Part shown: positions 52,301 through 60,395 of the stretch, piece by piece
How positions within the stretch are numbered: position 1 is the first letter of the stretch
Layout of the letters: every line of letters starts with the position of its first letter
Assembly (NCBI RefSeq): GCF_035607535.1
Contig: NZ_JAYDZX010000001.1
Coordinates: 248,001-312,000, forward strand
Reading direction: 5' to 3'
Origin: Salinimicrobium sp035607535
GTDB taxonomy: Bacteria > Bacteroidota > Bacteroidia > Flavobacteriales > Flavobacteriaceae
Length of the DNA stretch: 64,000 nucleotides
Notes under the pieces: model-generated
The model's input: only the letters and a program-made list of their open reading frames with translations
What the model was told of the DNA's origin: nothing
Databases searched by the model: none
Translations under genes and position numbers: made by a program

Positions 52301-52603
52301 ATGCGAAGCATAGGTTCTGATAAAGATCATGTTCATTTCCTTTTGCAAAGTGTTCCAACCTACAGCCCTACGAAAATTGCTCGAACAGTAAAAAGTATAA
52401 CAGCAAGGGAAATCTTTGCTCAGGCACCTGGAGTCAAGCGAGCATTATGGGGAGGTGCATTTTGGGGCATTGGTTTTTACATCAATACCGCGGGAAGACA
52501 TAGCAATGAAAAAGTAATCGCCGCATACGTCAAAAACCAAGGAAATGAGAAGGATTACGAAATCCTACACAAAAAAGATGATTTACAATTGAACATATTC
52601 TAG
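52301..52603 (+). pseudogene. truncated IS200-type transposase (C-terminal part)
   Basis: From the ATG at 52301 the frame encodes about 100 residues that match the C-terminal two-thirds of an IS200 TnpA: 'DKDHVHFLLQSVPTYSPTKI' (HUH), 'TVKSITAREIF', 'KRALWGGAFWGIGFYI' and 'AAYVKNQGNEKDYE' (catalytic Tyr). The first 40-50 residues are missing and are replaced by RAYT-flank repeat sequence. It is a different subfamily from the intact RAYT next to it. It cannot be a full transposase. Confidence 0.75.
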
Positions 52604-52609
52604 CAAATG

Positions 52610-52629
52610 CCTCGGGGCTTGCCCCGAGG
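52610..52629. repeat. palindrome CCTCGGGGC-TT-GCCCCGAGG
   Basis: A perfect 9-bp stem with a 2-base loop directly follows the IS200 fragment and precedes the decayed RAYT tail. Similar in composition to 52221-52239. Confidence 0.7.
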
Positions 52630-52634
52630 ATTAT

Positions 52635-52760
52635 TTACTATTTCCAAAAATATTCTTCACAGTAAAAATTTCCATCTCACTCCATTGGCTCGTGGGATCT
52701 CATCTAAATTTATTATCCCGGAACGTCGTCTGAGTTGTAAGATCAAAGCCTTACAGGCTT
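52635..52760 (-). pseudogene. RAYT deletion derivative 1
   Basis: 52635-52679 matches the last 45 bases of the intact RAYT gene (51667-51711) with a few changes; the last sense codon CAG has become TAG. Instead of the gene body, a short piece follows that resembles the RAYT 5' flank (ATCCCGG..., GTTGTAAGAT, AAGCCTTACAGGCTTTACC). It looks like a RAYT unit that lost most of its coding sequence. Confidence 0.6.
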
Positions 52761-52888
52761 TACCGAAAGAAAATACTTTTACAAGGTGTACTACGTGAAG
52801 CCAAAAAAGGCTGTAAGCCTTTAACAATAAAGCCTGGAGCAACGCTCCGGGATATTAGATTATTGCCATTACCAGCCTGTAAGGCTGG
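52746..52888. repeat. palindrome cluster, second copy
   Basis: Same order as at 51500-51637: AAGCCT-TAC-AGGCTT (52746-52760), AAGGCT-GTA-AGCCTT (52807-52821), CCTGGAGC-AAC-GCTCCGGG (52833-52851) and CCAGCC-TGTAA-GGCTGG (52872-52888). No gene is present in 52604-53164 (561 bases) apart from the fragments noted. Confidence 0.75.
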
Positions 52889-52922
52889 AACAGATTCTAT
52901 TCCAGTCCATTTTTTTAGTAAT

Positions 52923-53037
52923 CCAAAATTGTACTTCGCAAAAAATCTTCATCTCATTATTTTGGCTCCTGGATCTTATCTGGAATCTTCTATCGCGGAA
53001 GGTTGTAGGGATTGTAATTTTTAAGCCTTACAGGCTT
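52923..53037 (-). pseudogene. RAYT deletion derivative 2 (more decayed)
   Basis: 52923-52957 resembles the RAYT 3' tail again, and the following sequence aligns with derivative 1 (TTGGCTC, TGGGATCT-like, ATTGTAAT, AAGCCTTACAGGCTTTCC). The two derivatives are about 288 bases apart and form a direct repeat. More mismatches make this one older. Confidence 0.5.
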
Positions 53038-53078
53038 TCCTAAAGAAATACTTCTTTTAAACTACAACGCAAAAAGAA

Positions 53079-53093
53079 AAGGCTGTACGCCTT
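53079..53093. repeat. palindrome AAGGC-TGTAC-GCCTT
   Basis: A third copy of the AAGGCTGTAAGCCTT element with one changed base, again followed by a CCCGGAGC stem. Confidence 0.55.
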
Positions 53094-53101
53094 GGACAAA
53101 A

Positions 53102-53126
53102 AAGCCCGGAGCAAAGTTCCGGGCTT
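53102..53126 (-). terminator. REP-type palindrome acting as terminator of the symporter gene
   Basis: AAGCCCGGA/TCCGGGCTT forms a 9-bp stem with a 7-base loop. On the minus strand it is followed by six T, just after the symporter stop. It is the third copy of the CCCGGAGC-AAC-GCTCCGGG repeat, so a repeat has become a usable terminator. Confidence 0.7.
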
Positions 53127-53164
53127 AAGGGAGAATATCTTATCAGTCTTTAAGTCTGAAAAAT

Positions 53165-54487
53165 CTAGTGTACATTCTCTGTTTCTTTTTTCGGAAGGTT
53201 CTCATCCCATTTTCTCTCATGTGGTTCCCCAAGCTTGTCCACAGACTTTGCTACCATCATAGAAACGGCTGCATCTCCTGTTACATTCACCATGGTACGG
53301 CACATATCCAGGGGACGGTCAACTGCAAATATCAGGGCGAGACCGGCTTCAGGAATACCCGCCTGTGCAAGTACGATCACGAGCATCACCATTCCGGCAC
53401 CCGGTACTGCCGCTGAACCTATCGAGGCTAAGGTGGCGGTGGCAATTATTCCCAATTGTGCTCCAATGGAAAGATCCATACCAAAGGCCTGCGCAATAAA
53501 TACTGCAGCCACTGCCTGATACAAACTTGTTCCATCCATATTTATAGTAGCACCAATTGGAAGTACAAAACTTGTGACCTCTTCATGTACGCCAAGATGT
53601 TCCTCGGTTCTTTCCATGGTAACAGGAAGTGTAGCCGCACTGGAACTGGTCGAAAAAGCCAGAAGCTGTGCAGGTGCTATACCGTTTTCAAAAAACGCCG
53701 GAGTCCTGCCTGTAACCATCCATACGATGATCATATAAACCCCGATCATCAGGGCAAGACCTATAAGCACGGTCAATGCATAATAAGCCAGAGCCGCAAA
53801 GAGATCGGCGCTGGGGGATTCAACGACCAGAGCTGCAAGTAAGGCGAAAACACCATAAGGTGCTGCCAGCATTATCAGGTCGATCAGTTTTAGAATGACT
53901 TCATTAAACCCGTCAAAAAAGGCTTTTACAGGTTTGGCTGTTTCTTCAGGAATGAGGATAAGACCTATTCCGAAGAAGATGGCGAAGAAGATCACCTGTA
54001 GCATGTTTCCGTTATCGCTGGCTGCAGCAAAAATATTTCCCGGCACCAAATCTTCAAGAGCCTGTAGTGGTCCTGCTTCCTTTTGTCGCTGGGCATCGGC
54101 AATACGAACATTAGCATCTCCTTCATAACTTGTAATGAGGTCATTACGGGTGCTTTCGCTAATCGCATCACCCGGCTGAATGAGGTTTACCATCACAAGC
54201 CCGATGGTTACTGCAATGACGGTGGTACCAATGTAAATTAATATAGTACGGGTTCCCATTTTAGACAACTTCGAAATGTCCTTAAGATCTGAGATCCCTT
54301 TAATAAGAGAAGCCAGAATAAGGGGCACTGCAATTAACTTGAGGGCATTGATGAAAATATTTCCGAATGGTTTTATCCAGTCGCTAATAAATTCGGCTCC
54401 CCAGGAAAAATTGGTCATGAGAAGGGCAAAAATTACCCCGGCAACCATTCCAAGTAATATCTGCCAGTGCAGTGCTAATTTTTTCAT
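53165..54487 (-). CDS. dicarboxylate/amino acid:cation symporter (DAACS)
   Basis: The 440-residue glutamate transporter homologue has the serine-rich hairpin 'FSTSSSAATLPVTM', the NMDGT motif in 'GATINMDGTSLYQ' and late 'AVDRPLDMCRTMVNVTGDAA'. These are the substrate- and Na-binding hallmarks. It imports dicarboxylates or acidic amino acids in the inner membrane. It follows aroC by 16 bases, so the two form an operon. An insertion of about 40 residues at 'NDLITSYEGDANVRIADAQR' sits in the loop after helix 3. Confidence 0.93.
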   Translation of the reverse strand: MKKLALHWQILLGMVAGVIFALLMTNFSWGAEFISDWIKPFGNIFINALKLIAVPLILASLIKGISDLKDISKLSKMGTRTILIYIGTTVIAVTIGLVMVNLIQPGDAISESTRNDLITSYEGDANVRIADAQRQKEAGPLQALEDLVPGNIFAAASDNGNMLQVIFFAIFFGIGLILIPEETAKPVKAFFDGFNEVILKLIDLIMLAAPYGVFALLAALVVESPSADLFAALAYYALTVLIGLALMIGVYMIIVWMVTGRTPAFFENGIAPAQLLAFSTSSSAATLPVTMERTEEHLGVHEEVTSFVLPIGATINMDGTSLYQAVAAVFIAQAFGMDLSIGAQLGIIATATLASIGSAAVPGAGMVMLVIVLAQAGIPEAGLALIFAVDRPLDMCRTMVNVTGDAAVSMMVAKSVDKLGEPHERKWDENLPKKETENVH

Positions 54488-54503
54488 ATTGAAGTCTCTG
54501 TTG

Positions 54504-55568
54504 TTATAGTTTCGAGGTTTTATTCTGTAAGTAATAATCTGCTAAAACAAGGGCGGCCATAGCTTCCACGATAGGAATTGCCCGTGGCACCACGCAAGGG
54601 TCATGTCTCCCCTTGCCCTGCATCTCTACTTTTCGCCCTTCGGCATCAATGGTCTCCTGTTTTTGCATGAGCGTGGCAACAGGCTTAAATGCTACCCTGA
54701 AGGTAATATCCATTCCGTTCGAAATTCCTCCCTGGATGCCACCGCTAAAGTTCGTCTTAGTCTTTCCATCTGCCTCAAAAAGGTCATTATGCTCACTGCC
54801 TTTCATTGCTGCCCCTGCAAATCCGCTGCCGTACTCAAAACCTTTTACCGCATTAATGGACAGCATGGCCGAACCGAGGGCAGCGTGAAGTTTGTCAAAA
54901 ACAGGTTCTCCAAGTCCCACGGGAACATTGGAAATTACGCACTCCACTACACCTCCCACAGTATCTCCCTGTGAACGTATTTCTTTAATGAAGGCTTCCA
55001 TTTTTGATGCAGTCTCAGGATCAGGACAACGCACCGGATTTTTTTCTATTTCTGAAAGATCCAGCTCTTCAAATTTCTTCTCAAGCTTTAAATCTCCGAC
55101 TGACGACGTGTAAGCCGTAATCTTAATTCCAGATAATAATTGTTTGGCAATTGCACCGGCAGCTACCCTGCAGGCTGTTTCTCTTGCCGAAGATCTTCCT
55201 CCTCCCCTGTAATCGCGGTTCCCGTATTTTTGATCATAGGTATAATCGGCATGAGAAGGACGGTAAACATCCTTGATATGAGAATAATCTTTGGACTTCT
55301 GGTTTGCATTTTCAATAATGAAACCAATAGGTGTTCCCGTTGTTTTCCCTTCAAAAATGCCAGAAAGGAACTTCACTGTATCGGGTTCCTTGCGCTGGGT
55401 CACAATAGCAGATTGCCCCGGTTTTCTACGGTTCATTTCCTGCTGAATTAGCTCAAGGTCTAGCTCGAGTCCGGCAGGACAACCATCAATGACTCCTCCA
55501 ATAGCTTCGCCATGAGATTCGCCAAATGTGGTAAGTCTAAAAAGTTTTCCGAAGGAATTTCCGGCCAT
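54504..55568 (-). CDS. aroC: chorismate synthase
   Basis: The 354-residue enzyme converts EPSP to chorismate using reduced FMN, the last step of the shikimate pathway. 'FGESHGEAIGG' (AroC signature 1), 'YGNRDYRGGGRSSARETACR' (signature 2) and 'FKPVATLMQKQET' near the end are all present. It is full length. An exact -7 box lies 16 bases upstream of the ATG. First gene of an operon with the symporter. Confidence 0.97.
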   Translation of the reverse strand: MAGNSFGKLFRLTTFGESHGEAIGGVIDGCPAGLELDLELIQQEMNRRKPGQSAIVTQRKEPDTVKFLSGIFEGKTTGTPIGFIIENANQKSKDYSHIKDVYRPSHADYTYDQKYGNRDYRGGGRSSARETACRVAAGAIAKQLLSGIKITAYTSSVGDLKLEKKFEELDLSEIEKNPVRCPDPETASKMEAFIKEIRSQGDTVGGVVECVISNVPVGLGEPVFDKLHAALGSAMLSINAVKGFEYGSGFAGAAMKGSEHNDLFEADGKTKTNFSGGIQGGISNGMDITFRVAFKPVATLMQKQETIDAEGRKVEMQGKGRHDPCVVPRAIPIVEAMAALVLADYYLQNKTSKL

Positions 55569-55584
55569 TGAAGGTGATTTTGAG

Positions 55585-55592
55585 CAAATGTA
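55585..55592 (-). promoter_or_regulatory. -7 promoter box of aroC
   Basis: On the minus strand TACATTTG is an exact match, 16 bases upstream of the aroC ATG. An AT-rich palindrome occupies the place of the upstream box. Confidence 0.5.
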
Positions 55593-55602
55593 ATTTTTTA
55601 AG

Positions 55603-55622
55603 ATAACATTAAAAAATGTTAT
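55603..55622. repeat. AT-rich palindrome at the aroC promoter
   Basis: ATAACATT-AAAA-AATGTTAT is a perfect 8-bp inverted repeat covering the stop codon of the upstream oxidase gene. Its distance from the -7 box is that of a -33 element, so it could be an operator; as a terminator stem it would be weak. Confidence 0.4.
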
Positions 55623-58528
55623 TTAAGCGCTCCTGCCATGATAACAGCAGGGTGCAGGGCCTTTTTCCCCGTTCCGTCATAGATCTGGTGACGACAGCTG
55701 GTTCCGGGAGCAGCGATGATGGTCTCTTCTGAAGCTTTTCTCACAGCCGGAAAGAGCGTTTGTTCCCCTATCTGCATGCTTACCTCGTAATGCTCTTTTT
55801 CATAGCCAAATGAACCCGCCATTCCGCAGCAACCGGAAGGAATTACGGTGACCTCAAAATTCTGCGGAAGGTTGAGCATGATAAAAGTGCTTTCCACTCC
55901 CGAAAGCGCCTTCTGGTGGCAATGGCCATGCAGCTTTATCCTCTTTTTTTCTGAAGTAAAGGAGTCGGCAGTAATATTTCCGGCAAGTACTTCTTTCTTG
56001 AAGAATTCCTCCAATAAAAAGGCATTTTTGGATATCTTCTCTGCAGCAGCTTTATCATCTGCCAGCCTCAGGTACTCATCTCTAAAGCTCAAAATAGCCG
56101 AAGGTTCCAATCCAATGAGCGGATTTTCTTCAGAAACTATATCCTTAAAAATGCTAATATTCCTATTGGCAACTTCTTTTGCTTCCTTTAGAAATCCCTT
56201 TGAAATAAAACCACGACCACTTTCGGGATGTTCTATGATCTTTACATCATAATTAAGTTTCCAAAGCAGGTTCAAGGTTGCCACTCCCACTTCGGCATCC
56301 AAGTAGTTGGTGAATTCATCATTAAAGAGGTAGACAGTTTTTATCGGAATACTAATTCTCTGTTGATTCTTCCTGAAATATTTCGACAAGCTCGTCTTCG
56401 AGAGCTGCGGAAGCTTACGCTGCGCCGCTATTCCCATAGTTCTTTTGATCAAACCGGAGGTTAAAGAACCGGAAAAAATGAGGTTCGAAAAAGGGGAGAT
56501 TTTCGATGCCTTTTTGTTCATCATGGTGTTAAAAGCAAAAGCTTTTGAGCGGAGAGAGCTTCCATTGGCCCTGTTGTATTGGTATTGAAATTCAGCTTTA
56601 TACGCAGCCATGTCCACATTTGATGGACACTCACTTTTACAGCCTTTACAGCTTATACAAAGATCCAGTACTTCTTTCAGTTCTTCGTGATCAAACCGGT
56701 TTGCTTTATCAGAATTTGTCAAAAACTCCCTGAGTGCATTCGCCCGGGCGCGGGTGGTGTCCTTTTCGTTACGGGTAGCGCGGTAACTGGGGCACATAGT
56801 TCCTCCAGCCTCGGCCGGTTTACGGCAATCGCCACTACCATTACAATTTTCGGCACCTCTAAGGATTCCAAGAGAATCAGAAAAATCCATAATGGTATTC
56901 ATCTCCGGCTCCTCTCGGCCCGGCTCATAACGCAAACTCTCATCCATTGGTGGTGCATCGATGATCTTGCCGGGATTAAAAATGTCCTTTGGATCGAAGA
57001 TCTTTTTTACCCTTTTTAGAAGGTCATAATTCTTTTCCCCTATCATGAATTTTATAAACTCTGCTCTCACCCTTCCATCCCCGTGCTCGCCACTCATGGA
57101 ACCACCGTATTTTTTGACCAGGGCAGCTACGTCTTCTGTGATCTTTCTAAAAAGGACAACATCAGAATCTTTTTTCAGATTTAGTATAGGTCGCAGATGC
57201 AGTTCCCCGGCACCTGCATGGGCATAGTAAACCGCATCCTGACCATAACTCTTCATGAGTGCAGAAAATTCTGAAATATATGCAGCAAGATCTTCAACCG
57301 CCACAGCCGTATCTTCAATACAGGCCACAGCCTTACGATCCCCAACAATGTTTCCCAGCAATCCAAGCCCGGCTTTTCGCAATTCTAAAGCTAGTTCTAT
57401 AGTGTCATTCCGAAGAACTGGAAGTGCATAGGCCAATTCTGAATCGGTAAGGGTTTTAAGTAGTTCGGCAGTGCGATCGGTCAACTCTTCTTCAGAAGAA
57501 GATCTTAGTTCCAGCATCAAAATTGCCGCCGGATCTCCTTCAATAAAGAACCTGTTTTCCCTGTATTTAAGGCTATTCTTCGTACAGTCGAGAATTACCT
57601 TATCCATCATTTCACAAGTAAATAATGAATGCTGCATAGCGGGAACTACCGCCTGCAAACATTTTTCAACCGAATCAAAATGAGCCGCGATCATTACCGC
57701 ATTTTCAGCAGGTAAGTCGTCCAGCTGTAAAGTAATTTCGGTAGTAAAGGCAAGGGTGCCTTCACTTCCACACAACAAGTTACAGATATTGATCTTCTCT
57801 TCAGTACCACCTAAAACTTCAGCTTTTATAAGCTCATCTACAGCATAGCCTGTGTTGCGCCTGTGAATTTCAGGTTTTGGAAAACCGTTAATGATCTCCT
57901 CCCGGACAGCTTCAGATTTAAGCTCTTCATAAAGCTTCCGGTAGATCTCCCCTTCCATGGAATTCAATTCCATTTTGCTGCGGAATTCTTCCGAAGTTAT
58001 TTCAGAAAATATAGCTTCAGACCCATCGCTGAGGAGAACTTTCATCCCCACCACCTTGTCACGGGTAACGCCGTATTTGATCGAGGTGGTGCCGCTGGAG
58101 TTGTTACCTGCCATCCCGCCAATCATGCAGCGATTTGAAGTTGAAGTATTGGGTCCAAAAAAGAGGTTGTGAGGTTTAAGGTACCTGTTGAGATCATCCC
58201 TTATCACGCCGGGTTGAACTTTCACTCTCTTTTTTGTTGTATCAAGTTCAAGAATCCCGGTAAAATATTTGGAAACATCAACAACGATCCCCTCTCCTAC
58301 ACACTGTCCTGCAAGGGAAGTACCGGCAGTTCGGGGAATAAGGGAAGTTTCATTTTTGGCAGCAAACAAGATGAGGGATTGAAGATCCTCCACAGTTTTG
58401 GGATACGCAACTGCAAGCGGAAGCGTGCGATAAACAGAGGCATCTGTAGCAAAGATCCTGCGCCACAGGTCATCATAGAAAAGTTCTCCCGTCAAGGCAT
58501 CTGCCAGGGTTCTTAGTTGCTGCGTCAT
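55619..58528 (-). CDS. FAD-linked and Fe-S oxidase (D-2-hydroxyacid dehydrogenase type, YdiJ-like)
   Basis: The 969 residues fuse two modules. The FAD-binding module (about 20-540) has 'VVDVSKYFTGILELD', 'RCMIGGMAGNNSSGTTSIKYG' and 'YYAHAGAGELHLRPIL'. The iron-sulfur module (about 560-969) has two [4Fe-4S] clusters ('CNGSGDCRK', 'CISCKGCKSECP') and CCG motifs 'HGHCHQKAL' and 'SGCCGMAGSFGYE'. The family oxidises D-lactate, glycolate or D-2-hydroxyglutarate and passes electrons to a quinone. No partner genes are adjacent. Stop overlaps a palindrome. Confidence 0.9.
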   Translation of the reverse strand: MTQQLRTLADALTGELFYDDLWRRIFATDASVYRTLPLAVAYPKTVEDLQSLILFAAKNETSLIPRTAGTSLAGQCVGEGIVVDVSKYFTGILELDTTKKRVKVQPGVIRDDLNRYLKPHNLFFGPNTSTSNRCMIGGMAGNNSSGTTSIKYGVTRDKVVGMKVLLSDGSEAIFSEITSEEFRSKMELNSMEGEIYRKLYEELKSEAVREEIINGFPKPEIHRRNTGYAVDELIKAEVLGGTEEKINICNLLCGSEGTLAFTTEITLQLDDLPAENAVMIAAHFDSVEKCLQAVVPAMQHSLFTCEMMDKVILDCTKNSLKYRENRFFIEGDPAAILMLELRSSSEEELTDRTAELLKTLTDSELAYALPVLRNDTIELALELRKAGLGLLGNIVGDRKAVACIEDTAVAVEDLAAYISEFSALMKSYGQDAVYYAHAGAGELHLRPILNLKKDSDVVLFRKITEDVAALVKKYGGSMSGEHGDGRVRAEFIKFMIGEKNYDLLKRVKKIFDPKDIFNPGKIIDAPPMDESLRYEPGREEPEMNTIMDFSDSLGILRGAENCNGSGDCRKPAEAGGTMCPSYRATRNEKDTTRARANALREFLTNSDKANRFDHEELKEVLDLCISCKGCKSECPSNVDMAAYKAEFQYQYNRANGSSLRSKAFAFNTMMNKKASKISPFSNLIFSGSLTSGLIKRTMGIAAQRKLPQLSKTSLSKYFRKNQQRISIPIKTVYLFNDEFTNYLDAEVGVATLNLLWKLNYDVKIIEHPESGRGFISKGFLKEAKEVANRNISIFKDIVSEENPLIGLEPSAILSFRDEYLRLADDKAAAEKISKNAFLLEEFFKKEVLAGNITADSFTSEKKRIKLHGHCHQKALSGVESTFIMLNLPQNFEVTVIPSGCCGMAGSFGYEKEHYEVSMQIGEQTLFPAVRKASEETIIAAPGTSCRHQIYDGTGKKALHPAVIMAGALK

Positions 58529-58662
58529 AGTTGTATAATAATGAGTGTTTTAAGGCTTATGCTGGCAGATTTGAATCAAAATTAACATTATATTAGCGAA
58601 AGCCAAGGGTTCTCGCACATTCAGAACCTCTAATTTTACAACAACAAATAAAAAGAAAAGAT

Positions 58663-59154
58663 ATGAAAAAATTGATCTTATTAGCCTTTTGTGTTCTTGG
58701 TCTAACCTTGAGTTCACAAGCCCAATCCATAGCCGATAATGCTTTGGGTCTCCGTCTTGGCGGAAGTGATGGCGTGGGAACAGAGATCTCCTATCAAAGA
58801 GGCCTTTCCGACAATAACCGGCTGGAATTAGATCTTGGCTGGAGAAACGGAAAATATTACGACGCATTTAAGCTTTCAGGTCTTTACCATTGGGTTTGGA
58901 ACATCGACGGAGGCTTTAACTGGTATGCCGGTTTTGGAGCCGGAGTAGGTTCTGTTGATGGGCACAATGATGATCGTTGGGACAACGACGACGACGGAAT
59001 TTTCGTTAATGCAGCCGGAAACATTGGTATCGAGTATGATTTCGATTTTCCGCTATTGCTATCTCTGGATTTTCGTCCGGAAATAGGAGTGATCAATTAT
59101 TACGGAGACGATCTTGACTTTGACCTGGCACTTGGTATTCGTTACCAGTTTTAG
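58663..59154 (+). CDS. small outer-membrane beta-barrel protein
   Basis: The 163 residues have a signal peptide (to 'SSQAQ', residue 21) and alternating strands. It ends in 'DFDLALGIRYQF', an aromatic C-terminus typical for outer-membrane barrels. 'GLRLGGSDGVGTEISYQRGL' suggests an eight-strand barrel. A acidic loop 'GHNDDRWDNDDDG' could bind Ca. No family with known function recognised. Divergent from the oxidase gene; a TAATTTTA sequence upstream is one base off a -7 box. Confidence 0.8.
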   Translation: MKKLILLAFCVLGLTLSSQAQSIADNALGLRLGGSDGVGTEISYQRGLSDNNRLELDLGWRNGKYYDAFKLSGLYHWVWNIDGGFNWYAGFGAGVGSVDGHNDDRWDNDDDGIFVNAAGNIGIEYDFDFPLLLSLDFRPEIGVINYYGDDLDFDLALGIRYQF

Positions 59155-59174
59155 AACCAGAATATAAATATCGA

Positions 59175-59204
59175 AAGAGGATGCCGATGGGCATCCTCTT
59201 TTTT
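59175..59204 (+). terminator. intrinsic terminator of the small barrel gene
   Basis: An 11-bp stem AAGAGGATGCC/GGCATCCTCTT with a 4-base loop is followed by a T-run. Confidence 0.88.
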
Positions 59205-59240
59205 ATTTGCAGAATTACCTTTTACCTGGGTGTCAAAAAA

Positions 59241-60392
59241 CTAATTTTGGGCAGTCTTTAATTTTTGCACTGAGTCAAGTGCATCCTGGTAAAGGTCCTC
59301 ATATAAAGGAACTACTGAATAGATATCGAAAATAAAGGATTGTTTGCGGGCGTTTTCCTTAAACTGTTTGAGGGTTTCATCGTTTTCCAGAATTGTCAGC
59401 GCATTTGCCGCCATTTCCTCTACTTCTCCCACATCGCTTAAAAATCCGGAAAATCCATCTTTATTGACTTCCGGAAGACCTCCGGTATTCGTCGAGATCA
59501 CCGGCACACCATTCACCATCGCCTCCAGTGCAGCAAGACCAAAGCTCTCTTTTTCTGAAGGTAACAGGAACAGGTCTGAATAACTGAGCACTTTGTCAAT
59601 TTCATGGGATTCGCCTAAAAACAATACCTTTTCTTCAAGTCCCAGATCATGGACCAGTTCTTCGGCCATTTCCCTTTCGGGCCCCTGCCCTACCATAATA
59701 AGTTTGGATTTCAGCTTTTTCTGAACTTCATAGAAGATCATGACTACATCTCTCACCCGTTTTACCTTCCGCAAATTACTCACGTGAGTAATGATCCTCT
59801 CATCGTTTGCAGCCAGCATATTTCTTTGACAGTTGCTAACAGATTGGGTGTATTTTGTAGTGTCTATAAAATTAGGAACCACATTGATCTCGCGCTTCAC
59901 ATCAAAGAGCCGCAGGGTATCGGCTTTTAAACTTTGAGAAACCGAAGTAACCACGTCGCTATTGTTGATGCTAAAGGTCACTGCAGGTTTGTAGAAAGGA
60001 TGATTTCCAACAAGGGTAATGTCTGTTCCATGAAGGGTAGTTACCATTGGCAGGTAGATCCCTTCTTCCTCCAGCATTTTCTTCGCCATATAACCCGCGT
60101 AAGCGTGAGGAATGGCATAATGTACATGAAGAACTTCGATTTTATGAAGCTTCACCATATCTACCAGTTTACTGCTTAAGGCCAGTTCATATGGTTGATA
60201 GTGAAAAAGTGGATATTCGGGTACGTTTACTTCATGAAAATGTATGTTGTGAGAAAGTTGCTCCAGCCTTACCGGCTGTTTATAGGTAATAAAATGTATC
60301 TCATGGCCTCTCCTGGAGAGGGCCATTCCCAATTCTGTAGCAACCACGCCACTTCCACCAAAGGTGGGGTAACAAACAATGGCAATTTTCAT
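59241..60392 (-). CDS. bshA: N-acetyl-alpha-D-glucosaminyl L-malate synthase
   Basis: The 383-residue GT4 glycosyltransferase joins GlcNAc (from UDP-GlcNAc) to L-malate, first step of bacillithiol synthesis. The features are 'IVCYPTFGGSGVVATELGMAL' (residues 4-24), 'HVHYAIPHAYAGYM', 'VTTLHGTDITLVG' and the GT4 'SEKESFGLAALEAMVNGVPVI' split around the E-x7-E motif. This argues that the organism makes bacillithiol. The gene is 3 bases downstream of the GH3 fusion gene; other bsh genes are not in the window. Confidence 0.93.
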   Translation of the reverse strand: MKIAIVCYPTFGGSGVVATELGMALSRRGHEIHFITYKQPVRLEQLSHNIHFHEVNVPEYPLFHYQPYELALSSKLVDMVKLHKIEVLHVHYAIPHAYAGYMAKKMLEEEGIYLPMVTTLHGTDITLVGNHPFYKPAVTFSINNSDVVTSVSQSLKADTLRLFDVKREINVVPNFIDTTKYTQSVSNCQRNMLAANDERIITHVSNLRKVKRVRDVVMIFYEVQKKLKSKLIMVGQGPEREMAEELVHDLGLEEKVLFLGESHEIDKVLSYSDLFLLPSEKESFGLAALEAMVNGVPVISTNTGGLPEVNKDGFSGFLSDVGEVEEMAANALTILENDETLKQFKENARKQSFIFDIYSVVPLYEDLYQDALDSVQKLKTAQN

Positions 60393-60395
60393 TTT

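Noticed and set aside
51397..53164. CRISPR array
   Set aside because: Repeats are irregularly spaced palindromes of different sequence with no unique spacers of constant length.
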